Shown in pieces: positions 35,706 through 45,365 of a stretch of DNA of 64,000 nucleotides. Origin of the DNA: Pseudomonas sp. UBA2684 (GTDB lineage: Bacteria > Pseudomonadota > Gammaproteobacteria > Pseudomonadales > Pseudomonadaceae); the NCBI GenBank assembly GCA_002354655.1, contig DELY01000048.1, forward strand, positions 180,034 through 244,033, read 5' to 3'. Below the pieces are notes generated by a model that worked only from the letters and a program-made list of their open reading frames with translations, did not search any database and was not told the origin of the DNA. Position numbers and translations under genes: made by a program. Each line of letters starts with the position of its first letter. Position 1 is the stretch's first letter.

Positions 35706-36710
35706 TTATTCAGCCTTCAGGCCTTTGATATCCAAGGGCATGGACAGCCCCAGCAATACATCCGGCGAGTCTTCGGTCATGCCGAATCCGGCATTCACGT
35801 TGATGATGTAATCCGGCGACGTACGCAGCCCCAGCGAGAAGTTCATCACCGCACTGGTCTGCTCGGTGCCTTCCAAACTGCCATCGGCAAAGGTGAAGGT
35901 CGGCGCCAGGTTATGCGACATCTGGTAGGAGGCTGCCAGCGACACGTCATAGGACAAGGCATAGGCGAAGCCCATGCTGAACGACAGAGCCGAGCCCGGC
36001 TCGACCTCTTGCAACAAGCGACCGCCGCGCACCTGATTGATCGTGGTGACCGGCAGGTTGTAGGTGTAACCGAGTGAGCCGAACAGCACGACCGGGTCGA
36101 TCACATAGGACAGGTTGGCGCCAAAACCGAGACTGTAGTAGCCGCTGCCGGTGGCCAGATCGCTCTGCGTATTGATGTCGTACGGGCTTTCGCCGGTGGG
36201 TAGACCGAGGCTGGCGTAGAGCGTGGTAACCGGCTTGCCGCGCAACGAGGTCCACGGCTGCCAACGCAGGCTCGCGGACACATCGCCCAGGCTGTAGGCG
36301 TTGAGGTCACGCTCGGTGTCGTACTTGGCAATGAACGGCAGACGTACGCTGAAGGTCAGGTTGTCCCACACGCCGTAATCGAAGGTGAAGGAGTTGGTGA
36401 AGGTGTGCTGCGCCTCGCTTTGCCCCACCACGCTGAACACATTGTTGCCCGTGCGCACCGTCTCGATCAGGGTGTCGCGCACCAACGAATAATCGAAGCC
36501 GTAGGTCAACGTCCGCTCGCCCTTCTTGAGCAAGGTGTAGCTTTTCTCGGCGGCCTGAAACACCTCTTCCAGCGCCTTAGCGCTGTCGGCGTCGTCTTCC
36601 TGTTTGCTCAACGCATCGCGGGCTTGATCGACCGAAGCCTCATCAGCCAGTAGCGGCGCACTGACGACCCACGTCAGCATGGCGAGCCACGCACACCCCG
36701 AAACCCTCAT
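35706..36710 (-). CDS. Outer-membrane beta-barrel protein (FilC-like)
   Basis: A 334-residue precursor with a signal peptide (about 1-22, LLA-DE), a short charged helical stretch (about 25-60, DQARDALSKQEDDADSAKAL), then repeating beta strands with aromatic belts such as LTYGFDYSLVRDT and SLRWQPWTS. It resembles transporter-like barrel proteins next to the C39 peptidase in fil-type clusters. There is no enzymatic motif. It begins 68 bases after the peptidase gene and ends 18 bases before the FadL-type gene. Confidence 0.65.
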   Translation of the reverse strand: MRVSGCAWLAMLTWVVSAPLLADEASVDQARDALSKQEDDADSAKALEEVFQAAEKSYTLLKKGERTLTYGFDYSLVRDTLIETVRTGNNVFSVVGQSEAQHTFTNSFTFDYGVWDNLTFSVRLPFIAKYDTERDLNAYSLGDVSASLRWQPWTSLRGKPVTTLYASLGLPTGESPYDINTQSDLATGSGYYSLGFGANLSYVIDPVVLFGSLGYTYNLPVTTINQVRGGRLLQEVEPGSALSFSMGFAYALSYDVSLAASYQMSHNLAPTFTFADGSLEGTEQTSAVMNFSLGLRTSPDYIINVNAGFGMTEDSPDVLLGLSMPLDIKGLKAE

Positions 36711-36778
36711 GGCACTGCCCCCAGATAGTTATTGTTATGCCGGGCAATTACTTGCGGCAAAGCGACTTCTATGCGTCG

Positions 36779-37540
36779 TCATTTACGGCGGATGTAACGA
36801 ATATCGCCGCCGGAACCCAGCTCAGTGGCCTGGTTCTCGGTGAATTTGGTAATTTGTGGAAACTCGCGAAACGCCAGCAAGCTGATGGTGCGGTCATCGA
36901 TGATGCGCAAATCGCGCTCGCTCAAGGCCAGGGCGTTCGGTGGTTCCTGGCCATTGGGGAAAATCACGAACAGCACGTTCTGATCCCAGATTTCCTCGAA
37001 GCGGCTACGGGTGAAACTGATATTGCCCAGTGCTGGATCGGCGACGAACACGTGGTCGTTGTAGACATCGCGCACCACCACGAAGTGCTTGAAGCCGGCG
37101 TACTCGATCGGCACGATCGCGGGATGCTCCAGCTCATCCAAGTCGGCAAATGCCGCGCGAAAACCACCACTCTTGTAGCCCAACGCAGTGACGAAACGCT
37201 TCATGTCGAGCAATGAAAAACCGCGCCGCTCGACGATCTTGTCGGCCTCGCCAAAACGCAGCAGGCCTTCCATCACCTGGCGTTCCTCCAGATTGCGACC
37301 GAGGAAGTAGTCCAACAGGGTGGTCAGCGCAGCCGAACCGCAGCTGTAGTCGTAGGCCTGGCGAATGACGTTGCGAAATTGCAGCTGATTCATCGGCTCC
37401 AACGTCACCGACTCACGCAATGGCCCGTTCGGCGCCAGCGCCTGGGTGAGGTTGACCGTACCCTGCGGCTGCGGCTTGGTGTCCACCGCCTCGGTAAAGC
37501 CCCACATGCCGATCAGGCTGCCCAGCAAAATCTCGACCAT
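36779..37540 (-). CDS. C39-family cysteine peptidase (FilB-like)
   Basis: A 253-residue protein with an N-terminal hydrophobic segment (about 3-15) that could be a signal or anchor. The catalytic set is complete: Q61 and C67 in RQAYDYSCGSAA, H152 in GFKHFVVV and D168 in VFVADPALG. C39 peptidases normally cut double-glycine leaders and are fused to an ABC exporter. This one stands alone beside secreted and outer-membrane proteins, so it probably acts in the periplasm on a local partner. ATG 37540 is chosen; a GTG eight codons upstream is the alternative. Confidence 0.8.
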   Translation of the reverse strand: MVEILLGSLIGMWGFTEAVDTKPQPQGTVNLTQALAPNGPLRESVTLEPMNQLQFRNVIRQAYDYSCGSAALTTLLDYFLGRNLEERQVMEGLLRFGEADKIVERRGFSLLDMKRFVTALGYKSGGFRAAFADLDELEHPAIVPIEYAGFKHFVVVRDVYNDHVFVADPALGNISFTRSRFEEIWDQNVLFVIFPNGQEPPNALALSERDLRIIDDRTISLLAFREFPQITKFTENQATELGSGGDIRYIRRK

Positions 37541-37628
37541 TCGCCCAACGCACTCCCCACACACAAGAGAAAAGTCTTACCGGCCGAGGCCGATAAGACT
37601 TTGGCAAAACTAGACCCGCTGAGTGAAC

Positions 37629-38072
37629 TCAGTGACCCCAGATTTTGACTGTGGTGCCGGCCATGTTCATGTCGCTGATGGCCAAGGAGCCGATGCTGGC
37701 AGCGCTGGTGTCGCCGATTTTGATCGCGCCAACGCTAACCTGACCGGTGATGGTCGGCAGGCTGATCTGCAATTGCTGGGTATCGGTGCCACCGATATCC
37801 GTGGTCACCACATCAACCAATACCGGGGCGGTGTCGGAGATGTTGAAGCCGGTGAACGCGATGGTTTCCAGGCGCAGGGAGCCGCCGTTAGCGTCGCCGT
37901 CGGTGTACACCACGCTGCCGATCGAACCGTTGAAGCTACCGGAGATGCTGATGCCGTCCTGACCGGTCACGGAGGACAGGGCGCTGTCATCCATGGCTTG
38001 CAGATCGGCCTGAGCCATGAATGGAGTAGCCAGAACAGCGGCAGCCAAGGCCAGTTGCTTGAAAGTTTTCAT
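37629..38072 (-). CDS. FilA-like secreted protein (DUF6160 type)
   Basis: A 147-residue precursor; signal peptide cut after A22 (AQA-DL). The mature N-terminus LQAMDDSALSSVTGQDGIS is the signature seen in FilA proteins of Acinetobacter and in related Pseudomonas proteins. The rest is rich in Gly, Ser, Thr, Asp and hydrophobic beta strands, with no Cys, fitting an extracellular or outer-membrane-associated structural protein. ATG 38072 has GGAG upstream. It is the first gene of the fil-like set and lies downstream of the two MalT-type regulators. Confidence 0.75.
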   Translation of the reverse strand: MKTFKQLALAAAVLATPFMAQADLQAMDDSALSSVTGQDGISISGSFNGSIGSVVYTDGDANGGSLRLETIAFTGFNISDTAPVLVDVVTTDIGGTDTQQLQISLPTITGQVSVGAIKIGDTSAASIGSLAISDMNMAGTTVKIWGH

Positions 38073-38317
38073 TGTTGTTATCTCCACAGTTCACTATTGG
38101 GTTATCCCCGGAGGCACTGTCCTGGACTCCTGTCTCGGGCAGTTGAACCGGCTCACGCCGCTCACCAGGTCTGGCGCTGCTTCCTTAGTCGCGCCGAGCT
38201 TGGATTCGTGAAGCACCGTGCTTCTCGTCCTGGCTACAAAACTACTGGTGCTGCCCCCGGCTGCCAGCCCATCCAAGGGATGGAGCGCCGTCGCGCGGTC
38301 AAGCAAGGCCTCTGGCA
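38073..38317 (-). promoter_or_regulatory. Upstream region of the fil-like operon
   Basis: 245 bases separate the end of the first MalT-type regulator from filA. It is long enough for a regulated promoter. No convincing terminator, sigma-54 or sigma-70 element could be placed. If the regulators bind nearby, their site should lie here. Confidence 0.4.
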
Positions 38318-41041
38318 TCAGGCTTCGCTTAATAACCCCAAACTTTTCCCCTTCAATACCGCCTGGGTGCGGCTGCGCACCCCCAGCTTGGCGAACAGGT
38401 TATGCAGGTGCCATTTGATCGTGGCTTCCGAAAGATGCACCGCCTGGGCGATTTCGCGGTTCGACAAACCTGCCGCCACGAACCGCAAAATCTCTCGCTC
38501 ACGATGGCTAACATCTTGATTTTCATCGAAAGTTTCAGGATCTACAGCCAGCCGACGGCACTGCTCGCGCAACTGCTCGGCAACCCCTTGCCAGGCCAGA
38601 GCACGCTTCGGCTCGGCAACGCGCCAGGCATCCCAAAGCGGCAGCAGCCACAAGGCGTCATCCTGGAACACCCGCCGATAGCCGCTGTTCCAGGCGTCTT
38701 CGAGGGTTGGCTGGAACAAGGCAAAGGCCTTGTCGCTGTTACCTTTGCGCCAATACGCCACAGAAAGTAACAAGGACAAACGCAAGCGGCGATCGCGCTG
38801 GTGCTCCGCCGTCTGTTTGGCCAGGCAGGCTTCCAGCACCGCCTGCGCTTTGTCCGCCCGCCGCTCGGATAACGCCAGGCGTGCCTCGCAGAGCACCAAC
38901 GCAGTGCTGGCATCGGTGTAGCGCCCCGCTGGCAATACCGCCAGGTGACGCTGCAACTGCAAACAGATGCGCTCGGCTTCGTTGGGGCGGCGCAACCACA
39001 GGAGAAACTGCACCTTGCAGCTCATGCCCAAGGCGAACACCCGCTCGTAACCCGGACCATGCAGGCTGCCCAACCACTCATCGAGCTCCGCCAAGGCCTG
39101 CTCGCCTTCGCCGGCAAAGAACCGCGCCCGCGCCAGCACCAGCTTGCCGCGGCTGATCAACTCGATAGGCGTGGCCACATCGCGCCAGGTGGTTGCCAGC
39201 GGCAACTCGGCGAGGATCGCCGCGTGCCGGTCCTGCTCGTAAAGCAGATCGGCATAGGCCAGTGACAGCGGCCCTCCCACACGGCTGCGGCGGCCGAACA
39301 CCTGCTCGACCCGAGCCCGCGCATTTTCTGCGAGAACCCGACCGCGCTCGGGCTCGCCCAATTCTTTGCAGATCAGCGACTCGATCAGGCTGACCACCAC
39401 ATGCAGGTATTCACTTTCGGTCTGCCGCAGGTTGTCGCGTGCCACGGCAATCGACTTGCCTGCCTCGCCGAACTCGCCGAGCAAGGCGTAGGCCGCTGCT
39501 TGCACACAGGACAGGCTGGCACGGAATACCGGCTGGTTATCCGGCACCAGACCAAGCCAATGCCGCGCGACCTTCAAACAGCTTTCGAGTTTGTCTTGGT
39601 ACAACATCACCAGCGCCTTGAGCACCTGCGCCGCAGCCAGCAACTCGGCCAGGCCGAAATGCAGCAGCTTGCCGCGCCCTTGCAGCAGTCGCGTGCTGAC
39701 CTCCTCGATCAGTGCTTCGGCCTCCGCGTATTTCTGCTCAAAGGCCAACTGCCAGGCATAGAAAATCTGGAACACCGGGTGCTCGCGGATCACTTCGGAC
39801 GGCACGTCCTTGAGAATCGCCAGGATGCCGTAGACCCGATTGCCGGCGATCAACCGCGCCCCCTGGCGTTCGAGCAGCTCCGCGGCAAACGTATAATCGC
39901 GGGCACGCAGGGCGTACTTGATCGATTTATCCGCCAGGTCGCGCCCTTCGCACCAGCGCGCTGCGGCATGCAGCAAATGCGTCGGATCGCCCTGCTTGGC
40001 CAAACGCCCCTGGAGAAACTCGGCGAACAAATGGTGGTAACGGAACCACTCGCCCTGCGCGTCCAGCGGAATGACGAACAGCTGTTCCTTGAACAGACGC
40101 TGCAACATCTGCTCCCCATCGCCACGGCCGGTCAGGGCGTTGCACAGTTCGGCACTGAACTCATCGAGCACCGAGGTTTGCTCGAGAAAGTGCTGCTGCT
40201 CCGCGGGCAGGCTATCGAGCACATCCTCGGCCAGGTAGTCGGCGATGTTGCGCTCGGTGCCAGACAAACCGGCCAGAAACAGGCTGCGGTCGGGATGCCG
40301 AACCAGGGCCAGCGCCACCAGGTGCAGCGCGGTAATCCAGCCTTCGGTGCGGGCATGCAGCGCGTCAAGTTCGGCCGGGCTCAGCGGCAACTGCTTGAGC
40401 TCATGAAAATACGCCTCGGTCTCGGCGCGCGTGAGGCGCATGTCCTCGGCCTTGATCCACAGCGCCCAGGGGTCGCTGGCTGACGACTGATCGACAAAAC
40501 GCGGGTTGTAGCGCGTGCTGCCGATCATCCGCACATTGGCCGGCACACGTGTGACGAAGGACTGGATCAGCGGGCCGAGATCGGCATGGCGGATACGATG
40601 AAAGTCATCGAAAACCAGATAAAGCACGCCTTTGACCCGCTTGAGGTCGGCGATGAACGAGTCGAGCAGCACCTCGTTGGGCAGGCTCAGGTCATCGCGC
40701 AACAAGCGCGCGGTGTTTTCCCCGAAACCCGGCAGTTGTGCGTCGACGGCGGCGATCAGGTACTGCAACAGGCGTTGCGGTTCGCTATCGGCTTCATCGC
40801 ATGACAGCCAGGCCACGCTGGCGCCCGCGGCTTGCAAACGCAGGCGAAACTGGCTGAGCACCGTGCTTTTGCCAAACCCTGCGGGGGCGCTCAGCAGAAT
40901 CAGGCGCTGCTCACGGGCGCTGAACAGCCGCTCGATCAACGCGGCGCGGGCAAGCAGAGGACGCCCAGCGACCTCCGCCGGAAACAACTTGGTGCGCAGC
41001 AACGGCATGCAACGCAGGCGAGGCAATGTTTGGCTGGTCAT
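38318..41041 (-). CDS. MalT-type ATP-dependent LuxR regulator (downstream copy)
   Basis: A 907-residue STAND-ATPase activator. Walker A SAPAGFGKST is at residues 51-60, followed by Walker B-like LYLVFDDFH near 138. A long helical TPR-like sensor region follows (about 350-820), then a C-terminal LuxR helix-turn-helix (about 840-900) with LSNREIAQAVHLSEATIKWH. MalT-type proteins bind an inducer, oligomerise with ATP and activate transcription. The start overlaps the stop of its upstream paralogue. The position ahead of the fil-like genes implies it controls them. The inducer is unknown. Confidence 0.88.
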   Translation of the reverse strand: MTSQTLPRLRCMPLLRTKLFPAEVAGRPLLARAALIERLFSAREQRLILLSAPAGFGKSTVLSQFRLRLQAAGASVAWLSCDEADSEPQRLLQYLIAAVDAQLPGFGENTARLLRDDLSLPNEVLLDSFIADLKRVKGVLYLVFDDFHRIRHADLGPLIQSFVTRVPANVRMIGSTRYNPRFVDQSSASDPWALWIKAEDMRLTRAETEAYFHELKQLPLSPAELDALHARTEGWITALHLVALALVRHPDRSLFLAGLSGTERNIADYLAEDVLDSLPAEQQHFLEQTSVLDEFSAELCNALTGRGDGEQMLQRLFKEQLFVIPLDAQGEWFRYHHLFAEFLQGRLAKQGDPTHLLHAAARWCEGRDLADKSIKYALRARDYTFAAELLERQGARLIAGNRVYGILAILKDVPSEVIREHPVFQIFYAWQLAFEQKYAEAEALIEEVSTRLLQGRGKLLHFGLAELLAAAQVLKALVMLYQDKLESCLKVARHWLGLVPDNQPVFRASLSCVQAAAYALLGEFGEAGKSIAVARDNLRQTESEYLHVVVSLIESLICKELGEPERGRVLAENARARVEQVFGRRSRVGGPLSLAYADLLYEQDRHAAILAELPLATTWRDVATPIELISRGKLVLARARFFAGEGEQALAELDEWLGSLHGPGYERVFALGMSCKVQFLLWLRRPNEAERICLQLQRHLAVLPAGRYTDASTALVLCEARLALSERRADKAQAVLEACLAKQTAEHQRDRRLRLSLLLSVAYWRKGNSDKAFALFQPTLEDAWNSGYRRVFQDDALWLLPLWDAWRVAEPKRALAWQGVAEQLREQCRRLAVDPETFDENQDVSHREREILRFVAAGLSNREIAQAVHLSEATIKWHLHNLFAKLGVRSRTQAVLKGKSLGLLSEA

Positions 41042-43749
41042 TCAAGCAGACTCAGCTCGCGGGCACGGCGGATGGCTTGCGTCCGATTGCGTACCTTGAG
41101 CTTCTCGTAGATGTTATGCAGATGCCATTTGACGGTTCCCAGGGCCAGCGACAGCTGCTGGCCGATCTCGTCATTGGACATGCCCTGCGCCGCCAGACAG
41201 ACCACTTCGCGCTCGCGATCGGTCAGCCCTTCCTCAAGCACTTCCAGCGCCTGGCGCGCACCCTGGCCTGGCCAAATCGCCAACAGCGCCCGAATGAAAC
41301 CCTGCAGTGCCGGTTGCCGCTCGGCCGCTTCGAGCTGCTGCAGGAGCAGACGAATCGCTTCACCTTCCTCGACAAACAGGCTGCGCACACCTTCGCGCTC
41401 GGCACCGATCAAGCACTGCACCAGCAGGCTTTGCGCCCGCTCCTGATACCCCAGGCGCTGGTAGCTCAGCGCCGCGAGCAGGTCCAGACGCAAGCGTTGC
41501 AAGCCGTGCCAATCGTCGAGCAACAAGCCGCGCAACTGAGTGATCTCATGCAGTGCTTCGCTGTAATGGCCGCGCGCCTGCTGCAAACGAATGCGGGTCA
41601 ACCCCTGCACCCAGAGCACCGGATTGAAGCGCATGTGCTGGTAATGCCCCGCCAGCTTGGGCCAATCGACGCTTTTCAGACGTTGCTCGGCGCGCTTGAA
41701 GCGATCCGTCGCGGGTTCTTGCAGGATCTGCGCGATTTCATCGCCGACCGCCTGGGCATAGAAACGCCAGGACTGGTTGCGCGCCGCCAGGTTCTGCATC
41801 AGCACCAGAGTCGCGAAGGCATCCTTGGGGTTGTCCTGCATGCGCTGTACATGCGCCACGCACAACATGCCTTGGGCATACAGGTCGATCGGGTTGATCA
41901 CATCGACGGTGGCCAAGGCCCAGCGCAGCCGCTCGTCGATGCCATCGAGGCGCCCCTGGTGATAGGCAATCAGGGCTTCGGTAATGGTCGGCAAGGCCAA
42001 GGCGCGGGATTTCTCCGCGAACCAGGGAATGATCCGCGCACGCAGCTGGCCAAACAGCAACTCCGCCTGCTTGATCTGCCCCTGCTCCAGACACAGGAGT
42101 ATCTCGACATTGGCCAGTTGCATGTCCAGGTAGCGGCCCTCGAGGAAGTGATTGCGCTGCTGCGCCAGAGCCAGCAGACGCCGCGCCGCTTCGGGCTGAC
42201 CCATCATCACGCTGGCCAGGGCGCCGACAATCAACATCGCCACTTCGAGAAAGGCGGTGTGCTGCCCCAGTTGCACTTCGACCCTGCGCGCCAGGGTCAC
42301 GCAGGTCTCCAGGTCATCCTTCTGCAAGGCGATAACGGCCTTGATCGCCAGGGTCGCCAGCAGCTTGTCGCTTAGCGGGCCACTGCTCTTGACCTGCCCC
42401 CAGCGCTGCAACAGCTCATCGAGCATGCGGTTGGCTTCCGGCAAGCCCAACTCGGCGGCACGCGTCCAGACATCGGCCAAGACCAATACCGGGAAGCGCT
42501 CGGCAATCTCGTCGGGCACATGCTGACGCCACTTGTAGATCAGGTTCAGCTGGCCGCGGTTGATCAGTTCCAGGCCGCAGCCGTCAACCAGTGCAGCGAG
42601 CATTTCCGGGTCTTCGGCCAGGCAGGCATGCTCGATGGCCAGGTTCTGCATGTGGTGGTTGGTGAACCACAAACTGGCATTGAAATGCAGCTGTTTGAGG
42701 CGCTCCGGATCGCGGTCTTGCAAACGTTTACGGAGAAACTCGGCAAACAGGTTGTGGAAGCGGTACCACTGCCGCTCACGGTCCAGTGGCAGCAAGAACA
42801 GCTGCATTGACTCCAGCTCTTCCAGCAAGCGCTGCCCGTCCTGGCGCCCGGTCAAGGCATTGGCCAAGTCGCCACTCAGTTGCTGCGCAACGCCCAAGGC
42901 CAGCAGCAGCTCCTGCTTATCCGCCGGCAACTGTTCGAACACCGTGCGCAGCAAGTAGTCGCCGACCGCCGCCTGATCGGTGCCCATATCGGCCATTTGC
43001 GCGTAAGCCTGCGGCTGATGGCGCAGCCACAGGCTGGCCAGGTGCACACCGACCATCCAACCCTCGGTGTGGCTGTACAGCGCACTGAACGCCACGGCAT
43101 CCAATTGCAGGCCACTGCGTGCCAGGTAATCGCGGGTTTCCGCCTTGCTCAGGCGTAGGTCCTGCTCACCGACCTCCACCAACAGCCCCTTGGCGCGCAG
43201 CGTCGCCAAGTTCAACGCCGGTTGCGAACGGCTGCCGATGGCCAGCGTAAAGCTGCCTGGGGCGAACTTGATGAGGCGATTGAGCGCGGCGAGCAACTCC
43301 GCATCCTGAATCAGGTGCAGGTCATCGAGCACCAGCAGCAAAGGCTGCTCCAGCGCCGCCAGATCCACCAGCAAGCTTTCCATGACAGCCGCCACCGGCA
43401 CGCGCATGGTGTTTTGCAGGTAGGCCAGCGCTTCTTCGCCGAGCCCCGGCAACAACGTGGCGAGCGCCTCGATCAGTTGCAGGAAAAACCGGGCGGGCTC
43501 GTCGTCATCGGGGCCCAGCGATAGCCAGGCAACCGCACCGCCCACGTCCAAGCGAGACTGCGCCAGCGCCGCCAAGGCGCTGGTCTTGCCGAAACCGGCA
43601 GGTGCGGAAAACAGTAAAAGACGGGCATGCGGATGAGCGGACAACGCCGCCTCAACCTGAGGCCGCGCCAAGTAATCGGCAGACGCCTGAGGAGGCGTGA
43701 GTTTCGAGCGCAGAAGGCTTCCAGCGGCTGGATCTACAACGACATCCAT
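41038..43749 (-). CDS. MalT-type ATP-dependent LuxR regulator (upstream copy)
   Basis: A 903-residue paralogue of the gene that follows it. Walker A SAPAGFGKTS is at residues 48-57 and LLLVLDDLH near 136. The helical sensor domain occupies about 340-820, and the LuxR domain (about 835-895) contains GMSNDEIGQQLSLALGTVKWH in parts. Sequence divergence from the downstream copy is large outside these motifs, so they may respond to different ligands or form a hetero-assembly. The operon begins here, divergent from pabB with 164 bases between. Confidence 0.88.
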   Translation of the reverse strand: MDVVVDPAAGSLLRSKLTPPQASADYLARPQVEAALSAHPHARLLLFSAPAGFGKTSALAALAQSRLDVGGAVAWLSLGPDDDEPARFFLQLIEALATLLPGLGEEALAYLQNTMRVPVAAVMESLLVDLAALEQPLLLVLDDLHLIQDAELLAALNRLIKFAPGSFTLAIGSRSQPALNLATLRAKGLLVEVGEQDLRLSKAETRDYLARSGLQLDAVAFSALYSHTEGWMVGVHLASLWLRHQPQAYAQMADMGTDQAAVGDYLLRTVFEQLPADKQELLLALGVAQQLSGDLANALTGRQDGQRLLEELESMQLFLLPLDRERQWYRFHNLFAEFLRKRLQDRDPERLKQLHFNASLWFTNHHMQNLAIEHACLAEDPEMLAALVDGCGLELINRGQLNLIYKWRQHVPDEIAERFPVLVLADVWTRAAELGLPEANRMLDELLQRWGQVKSSGPLSDKLLATLAIKAVIALQKDDLETCVTLARRVEVQLGQHTAFLEVAMLIVGALASVMMGQPEAARRLLALAQQRNHFLEGRYLDMQLANVEILLCLEQGQIKQAELLFGQLRARIIPWFAEKSRALALPTITEALIAYHQGRLDGIDERLRWALATVDVINPIDLYAQGMLCVAHVQRMQDNPKDAFATLVLMQNLAARNQSWRFYAQAVGDEIAQILQEPATDRFKRAEQRLKSVDWPKLAGHYQHMRFNPVLWVQGLTRIRLQQARGHYSEALHEITQLRGLLLDDWHGLQRLRLDLLAALSYQRLGYQERAQSLLVQCLIGAEREGVRSLFVEEGEAIRLLLQQLEAAERQPALQGFIRALLAIWPGQGARQALEVLEEGLTDREREVVCLAAQGMSNDEIGQQLSLALGTVKWHLHNIYEKLKVRNRTQAIRRARELSLLE

Positions 43750-43913
43750 GGCCTTGATCCCTGGTTAATTATTGTTTTAGTACTAACGTTCAACATCATG
43801 GGACCTATTCATACTAATCAGCTCGGGGCTCCCGAGTAAACCCAGGCAGAAGCTCTAGGATGAATGTTGGCGGCGTTCTACAATCGCTTTCCGCGCGCCT
43901 CTGACAGCCTCGC

Positions 43914-45278
43914 ATGCCTACTTGCCTTGTACACGCTCTGCCCTATTGTGCTGACCCTGCCGCCTATTTCAGCGCCATCTGCCATGCACCCGGCGCGGTG
44001 CTGCTAGACGCCGGGCGCCCGGCGGCCCAGCGTGGACGCTATGACCTTATGAGCGCTTGGCCATTGGCAGAGCTGGCACCAACGCCCGACGAATCGGCCA
44101 ACGACTTCCTGCAACGCCTACGCGACGCCCTTGCCACGCTGGGCACGGCCGAACCGCCCGAGGATTGTCCGTTACCATTCGTCGGCGGCTTGATCGGTTA
44201 CCTGGCGTATGACTTCGGTCGGCGCCTGGAAGTGCTCCCGCAACAGGCGATTGACGACCTCGGTTTGGGTGACGCGCGCTTCGGCGTCTATGCCTGGGCC
44301 TTGATCAGCGATCACCACCGCGGCAGCAGTCAATTGCTGTTTCATCCGGCGCTGGCCGCTGCGGAACGACAACGCCTGATCACCCTGTTCAGCTCGCCGA
44401 ACAGGCAACCGCGGCAACCGTTCCGTTTACTGCAAGCCTTTCAGGCAGAGCTCGATGAGCCAGGCTATCGCCAGGCTATCGCACGCATCCAGGCGTACAT
44501 CCAGGCGGGCGACTGCTACCAGGTGAACTTCGCCCAGCGCTTTCGCGCGCACTATCAAGGCGATCCCTGGACCGCCTACCAGGCGCTGCGGGCGGCCTGC
44601 CCGACGCCATTCGCTGGCTATCAGCGCTTGCCGGACAACGGTGCGATCATCAGCCTGTCGCCCGAGCGCTTTCTACGGCTCAGCCAGGGCCAGGTAGAAA
44701 CCCGTCCCATCAAAGGCACCCGACCGCGCGATGCAGACCCGCAGCAAGACGCCGCACAGGCCGACGCGCTGCTGAGCAGCCCCAAAGACCGCGCCGAGAA
44801 CCTGATGATTGTCGACTTGCTACGCAATGACCTGGGACGCAGTTGCCGCATTGGCACGGTGCGCGTACCGGAGTTGTTCGCGCTGGAAAGCTACCCGAAC
44901 GTGCACCACCTGGTCAGCGCGGTGACCGGCGAGCTGGCCGCCGGCAAGGATGCGCTGGACTTGATCGCCGGTAGTTTCCCAGGTGGTTCGATCACTGGGG
45001 CGCCAAAGATTCGCGCCATGCAGATCATCGATGAGCTGGAACCGACACGCCGTGCGCTCTACTGCGGCTCGCTGCTGTACCTGGATGTGCGCGGCGAAAT
45101 GGACAGCTCAATCGCCATCCGCAGCCTACTGGCCAAGGACGGGCAGATCAGTTGCTGGGGCGGCGGCGGGATTGTCGCCGACTCGGACTGGCAGGCCGAG
45201 TACCAGGAGTCGCTCACCAAGGTGAAGGTCTTGCTCGAAACCCTGGAGCGCTTGGGTAACGGCGAAAGCAAACCCTAG
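43914..45278 (+). CDS. pabB: Aminodeoxychorismate synthase component I
   Basis: A 454-residue enzyme that aminates chorismate in para-aminobenzoate and folate synthesis. RPIKGTRPR with K267 is the PabB-type (rather than anthranilate synthase) active-site motif, and SFPGGSITGAPKIRAMQIIDEL in parts and GGGGIVADSDWQAEY mark the chorismate-binding core. The amidotransferase partner is encoded elsewhere. The gene is divergent from the MalT-type regulators and in the same neighbourhood as thrH in P. aeruginosa. The ribosome site is weak, so the start is moderately certain. Confidence 0.94.
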   Translation: MPTCLVHALPYCADPAAYFSAICHAPGAVLLDAGRPAAQRGRYDLMSAWPLAELAPTPDESANDFLQRLRDALATLGTAEPPEDCPLPFVGGLIGYLAYDFGRRLEVLPQQAIDDLGLGDARFGVYAWALISDHHRGSSQLLFHPALAAAERQRLITLFSSPNRQPRQPFRLLQAFQAELDEPGYRQAIARIQAYIQAGDCYQVNFAQRFRAHYQGDPWTAYQALRAACPTPFAGYQRLPDNGAIISLSPERFLRLSQGQVETRPIKGTRPRDADPQQDAAQADALLSSPKDRAENLMIVDLLRNDLGRSCRIGTVRVPELFALESYPNVHHLVSAVTGELAAGKDALDLIAGSFPGGSITGAPKIRAMQIIDELEPTRRALYCGSLLYLDVRGEMDSSIAIRSLLAKDGQISCWGGGGIVADSDWQAEYQESLTKVKVLLETLERLGNGESKP

Positions 45279-45365
45279 GGGTGGGTTTCAGCCGCTGAGT
45301 GGTGAGCGAAGCGGATCGCCTACCCTACTTCAACGGCTAAAACACGCGGCAGCGGCAAGCGAGCG

